Source of the DNA: Conidiobolus incongruus B7586
Lineage: Eukaryota; Entomophthoromycota; Entomophthoromycetes; Entomophthorales; Conidiobolaceae
Reading direction: 5' to 3'
DNA: 12,626 nucleotides
NCBI GenBank assembly: GCA_000697335.1
Contig: JNEM01015313.1
Coordinates: forward strand, 1-12,626
Made by a program: the position numbers and the translations under genes. This document shows, in pieces, positions 8,482-12,626 of the stretch. The first letter of the stretch is position 1. The number at the start of each line of letters is the position of its first letter. A model generated the notes under the pieces. It saw only the letters and a list, made by a program, of their open reading frames with translations. It had not been told where the DNA came from and did no database searches.

Positions 8482-8709
8482 ATGAAGAATTTCTATACCG
8501 TTATCACTCTCTTTATTAGCTTTGCGTTGGCTACACCAGACGACGGCACAGCTGTAGGAATTTTGCAAGGAGCTCAAGGTACTAATGGTAGAGGACTTTC
8601 AGGCAGTGATAGTCGAGTATGGGATGCGGAAAGTCATGAAGCTCATGTTACTGCACCCAAAGGAATTGGACAAGAAGTGATTGAAAATCTTATCGGAAAG
8701 AAAGATTAA
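8482..8709 (+). CDS. small secreted peptide, 75 residues, unknown function
   Basis: A compact single-exon gene. The product starts MKNFYTVITLFISFALA, a classic signal peptide: one Lys, a hydrophobic core and a small-residue cleavage site after about residue 17, before TPDDG. The mature peptide is about 58 residues, rich in Gly, Ser, Asp and Glu and without cysteine. That argues against a disulfide-stabilised peptide. The tail, APKGIGQEVIENLIGKKD, could form an amphipathic helix. Codons are far less A/T-biased than the flanks, which supports a real gene under selection. It has its own TATA box upstream and a polyadenylation signal at its stop. I do not recognise a family; a role outside the cell is inferred only from the signal peptide. 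Confidence 0.75.
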   Translation: MKNFYTVITLFISFALATPDDGTAVGILQGAQGTNGRGLSGSDSRVWDAESHEAHVTAPKGIGQEVIENLIGKKD

Positions 8710-8713
8710 TAAA
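8708..8713 (+). terminator. polyadenylation signal overlapping the stop codon
   Basis: AATAAA shares two bases with the TAA stop of the secreted-peptide gene, implying a very short 3' untranslated region. A further AATAAA lies shortly downstream. Confidence 0.5.
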
Positions 8714-10038
8714 TTTTTTTTAAACTGAAAAAAAAAATAAATTCAATACCTACTTTGTTAAAGTTTTAAATTAATGATAAAATTCAGTTTTATTAAAAAG
8801 ATTATATTAATTATTTATTAATAATTAATAAACCAAAAATAAACTAATATTTTTTAACATTATTTTACTTTTTGTTAATTTCAATTCATGGATTTTAATA
8901 TCTCAATTCCTATCACGTATCAGTTTGCTAAATCTGTTAATCCTTCAAATATATCTAAAATTTATAATAACTCGCTTATTTTCAATTGAATCAGTATCAA
9001 TATCTATTATTCAATACTTCAATAGTATTAATTAGTTAATATGACTATTTGAAATTTTTATTTAACACTCATATTCTATAGCCAATTTTTAATTTTATGT
9101 AAGCGTCAATAACAACTATTAATTCAATATAATGAATAAATTTTAGCCATAGTATTTCATTATAATAATAAATCAAATCAATTATGAATGTGAGTATTAA
9201 AAAATTGATATATAAATTCAGAGAAGATGAAATAATTGAATCCAAAATATTGATAGTTTTGAAGGTTTCAATATTGATAACACTATAAAAAACTATGAAA
9301 TTTTGATAATTATTTTAAAAATAATATTAATAATAATAATAAATTGAAAAATATATTTTATTTTATTACTGATTTTAAATATTAAATTAATATTTAATAT
9401 TTCAAAATTTTTAATAATTATTTTAGTAAAGTAGTATTAATTTTAGTAATTTGAATTTAGATCAAATTATATTAAAGTTTAATGATATAATAATATAAAA
9501 TCATAATTACTCCTATATTGATTTAATAACCGAAATTATTTATATATTTCGATTAAGTCAGTTAAGAGTTATAATATAATCTATATCATTATCTCTCTTT
9601 AAATTTGTAATTTTAAATACCTAATAATAATTTGGGTAAATATAATTTAATAAAAATTAATATTCAGAAAATTTATAATAAAAATTGGATATATACTCTA
9701 TTTCAAATTTTAAAATTTTTTTATTATTAATAATACATTATAATATTTATTATTAAATTATATTGAATATTTGATGAAAATTTGTAAATATTATCTAGGA
9801 AATAAAATAAAATTTTAATATACTAAAAACTAGAAATTATTATTATTATTATTTAATTAAAATTAATATGCAAATTTTTATAATTTTAAAAATAATTCAA
9901 TGGGAAATATAAATAAACTATTGTAATTATGTTATAATTAATATTATAATTATTAAAAACAATCTTAAATTGAAGCATTTTATTAATATAATTTTGGATT
10001 TAATTTCAAATTGTTATTATTAATTTGAAGTTTTCAAT
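8714..10038. other. gene-free A/T desert
   Basis: About 1.3 kb of A/T-rich sequence between two convergent genes. A 33-codon frame at 8888-8989 is the only open stretch of mixed composition and is too short to support. No RNA gene seen. Confidence 0.7.
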
Positions 10039-10044
10039 TTTATT
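10039..10044 (-). terminator. polyadenylation signal of the kaptin gene
   Basis: AATAAA on the minus strand, about 16 bases after the TGA stop at 10060-10062. Its position supports the last exon chosen for the gene. Confidence 0.5.
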
Positions 10045-10059
10045 TCTAAATACTTTTTT

Positions 10060-11849
10060 TCAATTATAATTTAAACTTTGCCCAAATTTCATCAATTTTA
10101 AATTCACTGTAGATTCAGAACTCTGAAACACATCATTAATACCAATTTTATCTCATTTTATATTCAATTACCTTAAAAATTTGAACATCTTTAAATCCTA
10201 CAGAGATCAATTCATCAACACCATCTGAATCTAAATCGCATCCAATGAAAAAGTATTGCTGTGAAGTTGTAGGTTGTTGGAATTTATATTGGAGATCGAT
10301 GGTGTTATTGGGGGTTAAGACTAAAAATATTAGATGAATATATTAACAATGCGTGAGGTTATTTACCTATATCAAATATCAGCAACTGCTTGGAGTAAGT
10401 AGAAACCATCAACTGTGGTATGCCATCGAGTTGGAAGTCCACAAATGTGGTAGCTAAGATGGGATCATAGTTAGATAATTTGGAAATCGTGAGGTATTGG
10501 GGATTTATTATGGTATAATCTCTAATTAAAAAGTTTAAGAATAATTGAAATATTTGGAAGATATAATAAATTACTTGAAATACATCAATTGACCCAAACT
10601 ATTGGAAACGAGTATACCGCTAAGACCTGCAATGCGGTCGAGAGTTTGGATGCTTGTGATAGGAGATGTTAGTGCCCATTGGTATTTTTTAGGTTCGTCT
10701 AATCGATGCCATTAGTCAAGGTTATAGTATAATAAATGATGTGATATACCTTCATCTTTCAATTTAATAACGCTAGACACTATCCCATCCTCACTACCTG
10801 TAATCCAACCCCAATTGCCTTGTAAATCTTCATAACGTTGCAAAACCAACAACCTATTCAAATAATCAATACCACGCCAATTCAGAATATATCAAAGTTA
10901 CCTATTTGGCAATAATTCCCAAAGCTCTTCAAAAGGTAATTCCCGATTTGATGACCATTCATTCCACTCATTGGATTTTATATCCTAGTCAATGTTAATA
11001 CTGTAAATTGGTTGAAAAGTGTAGTCAGCTACTTGGTAAAGGATTAGATTATTGCCTTTTGAAAAACTTAAAAATAACCAAATTTGATATTGTTGATTAT
11101 CTTTCAATAATCTAACTAATTAATACTACATGATAAATATTGAGATATGAAATTACCTATGGTGATGAATTTTCAAAGGTGGCCTATCCAAAGGTATGGA
11201 TTGATTGATTTTAACATTATCTATATTACATAAATATTTTTAAGAATTGTGAAATGAATAAAATTACCATTTAGAAGGTTTAAATCCAAGTAACCAAATT
11301 GTAAATTGTAACAATTATCCATACTCTATCCCAAAGAATTTATTAAAAGTAATTAAATATTTTATATTACTTACGTTATAAGTTGTAAACACCACAAATA
11401 TCTTATTACTATCATTGATATCAGGATAATATATAGAACTTATAATATCTAAATTAAAATTAAAAAATTGTTAAAAACTTTGTAACTTTTATTTACCTAA
11501 ACTGTTATTCAAACCATATATTGCCATTTTCCAAACTTTGTGACTTAAATCGTACCTGGGATTTAGGAAACCTTTGGTGAAGGTAATGATAGTTGGTGCA
11601 ACATCATTACTATAAATATTAATTTATTGCTATTCTTTTAAAGTTATAAATTACCTTGAAAATGGCAATTGATTGTTATTCACAGGACAGCCTAAAATAT
11701 TACTATAAAATATTTAATAATTGGTAGCAGTAAACTAAATATTTCTACCTTCTACCCAAATCGTAAAATTCTTCAAAATGGCAAATCTCAAAGGGAGGAT
11801 ATTCGTACTCGTTACTTAATGATTGATAATGTTTAGAGGATTGTAACAT
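10060..11849 (-). CDS. KPTN: kaptin homologue (KICSTOR subunit family), 13 exons, 404 residues
   Basis: In animals kaptin is a beta-propeller subunit of KICSTOR, which anchors GATOR1 at the lysosome and restrains mTORC1; it was first described as actin-associated. Exons in reading order: 11749-11849, 11655-11702, 11497-11609, 11375-11448, 11268-11325, 11157-11220, 11033-11111, 10902-10984, 10750-10853, 10575-10698, 10367-10521, 10172-10320, 10060-10122. All twelve introns are GT..AG, 45-53 bases, and the spliced frame has no internal stop. Matches to remembered human kaptin (436 residues) include LPFEELWELLPN (195-206; human PVENLFPELTNL), TFVDFQLDGIPQLMVSTY (309-325; human TDVDLDGRPEVLVATY) and CDLDSDGVDEL (362-372; human VDLTGDGLQEL), the last an FG-GAP-type DxDxDG calcium loop. 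There is no signal peptide or membrane segment. Identity is confident; partner conservation is unknown. Skipping intron 12 would end the protein eight residues after Lys384. Confidence 0.87.
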
Positions 11850-11911
11850 AATTTTGGATTGGTGATAGTTTTTTTCTTGACACTTATTTATGGTGATCGG
11901 GAATAGATTTA

Positions 11912-11952
11912 ATTTATAGGTTTTGTAATTTAGTTGATTTTTATGGGATTGG
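11912..11952 (-). promoter_or_regulatory. likely core promoter of the kaptin gene
   Basis: On the minus strand a TATAAAT (11912-11918) sits about 63-69 bases before the start codon, with a CCAAT box (11948-11952) about 30 bases further upstream. Both are single matches in A/T-rich DNA, so support is moderate. Confidence 0.4.
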
Positions 11953-11995
11953 ATATTAATTCATTAAAATCAATGATGCTGTTAGTGATTTAAAG

Positions 11996-12063
11996 TATAA
12001 ATTTCTCATTGTTCTCTGCTTCATATATCAAACTAATTAACAAACACTCTATTTCTCTAACTT
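11996..12063 (+). promoter_or_regulatory. possible divergent promoter without a visible gene
   Basis: TATAAAT (11996-12002) is followed about 45-60 bases later by the pyrimidine tract CTCTATTTCTCTAAC, the same layout as the 4372 module. It faces away from kaptin. No ATG with a meaningful frame follows before the window ends, so it may drive a non-coding transcript, or a gene starting beyond the window, or be chance. Confidence 0.25.
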
Positions 12064-12626
12064 GCACTACCATCTGATATAATTCAATTGTGTATATATT
12101 TAACAAAATCATTAAATAACTCACAATCCAGTCTGAATTTATCTAATAATATAGTATTTTTCATATCTTCAATTAAATTTATCAATACAAATTATAATAA
12201 ATTATTAATGATTTAAAAATAAAATTCAATACCAATTTAAAAAATTATTTTTAATTTAAAAAGATTCAGTGTTTGAAAATTTATAATCATTTTTAAATAT
12301 TAACTATATCCTAAATAAAATAATTATTTAATCTTTAAAATTTTAAATATTGGGTTAGAAAAATTATTTTAATATTTAATAAATCTTTTTTTTAGTTATT
12401 TAATAATTAAATATATTTTAATAAATTTTAAATAATATACAAAATATATAAAATAATATTGAATTTAATTATTATTTAAATGAACTTTTTAATTTCAAAA
12501 TCAAAAATAAAAATTGACAATATATTCAAATAAATCATAAAATACTGTTAAATATATATAAATTCACTTTGGATATATATAGTCATCAATATTATATAAT
12601 ATTATAAATAAATTTAAAAATAATAA
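12064..12626. other. gene-free A/T desert at the window end
   Basis: A/T-rich sequence with no coding frame, RNA gene or clear repeat on either strand. Confidence 0.75.

Noticed and set aside
8888-8989. 33-codon frame beginning MDFNISIP
   Set aside because: Too short, with no signal peptide, promoter or homology; such frames are expected by chance in a desert of this length.
10148-10171. Alternative kaptin C-terminus ending at the TAA at 10148-10150
   Set aside because: A 49-base intron starting right after Lys384, and a following exon similar to the human C-terminal region, fit better, with a polyA signal 16 bases after its TGA. The short form is kept only as a possible intron-retention product.
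10985-11032. Reading straight through intron 7 of kaptin, giving an apparent premature TAG or a reassigned stop codon
   Set aside because: A 48-base GT..AG intron removes the stop, keeps the frame and fits the size of its eleven fellows; no other in-frame TAG or TAA appears in the spliced gene.

Overview
The window is eukaryotic nuclear DNA: strongly A+T-rich, with TATA boxes, CT-rich tracts near gene starts, microsatellites and a gene with twelve very short GT..AG introns. The base composition, intron size and mix of repeats suggest an early-diverging (non-Dikarya) fungus or a fungus-like protist. This is an inference, because no marker gene or rRNA is present to settle the taxon. Reading frames use the standard code: the best gene has about 28 glutamines, all CAA or CAG, and ends in TGA.

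Layout, left to right. Bases 1-521 are the 3' part of a mariner-family DNA transposon: the C-terminal end of its DD34D transposase and a likely terminal inverted repeat ending beside a TA. Bases 524-1420 are A/T desert with a long (TAA)n tract. Bases 1501-2057 are a three-unit tandem array of about 185 bp period, with a highly conserved 83-bp block resembling the 5' half of a tRNA-Gly. Bases 2060-3200 are gene-free and contain a diverged direct duplication. At 3202-3629 and 5879-6306 lie two same-strand copies of a 428-bp TG...CA repeat that looks like LTRs. The older copy has lost nearly all CpG. Between them are a strong orphan promoter (about 4345-4480) and an unrecognised acidic 129-residue reading frame (4926-5315), with decayed coding-like sequence behind it. 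A CpG-bearing segment with a 55-codon frame (6307-6620) follows the younger repeat copy.

After another desert, a compact single-exon gene at 8482-8709 encodes a 75-residue peptide with a signal sequence. It has its own TATA box and a polyadenylation signal overlapping its stop codon. The main gene is on the minus strand, 10060-11849: thirteen exons, found by hand-splicing, encode a 404-residue homologue of kaptin (KPTN). In animals kaptin is a subunit of the KICSTOR complex, which restrains mTORC1, and it was first described as an actin-associated protein. It co-aligns by memory with human kaptin from near the N-terminus to the C-terminus, including both FG-GAP-like calcium-loop motifs. A possible divergent promoter lies upstream of it, followed by A/T desert to the window end.

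The genes do not form an operon or an obvious pathway. The window reads as repeat-rich intergenic DNA with one conserved signalling gene, one small secreted-protein gene and fossils of mobile DNA. No clearly new multi-gene system was found. The most notable points are a kaptin gene in this type of genome, the CpG-loss contrast between the repeat copies, and the tRNA-like tandem array.
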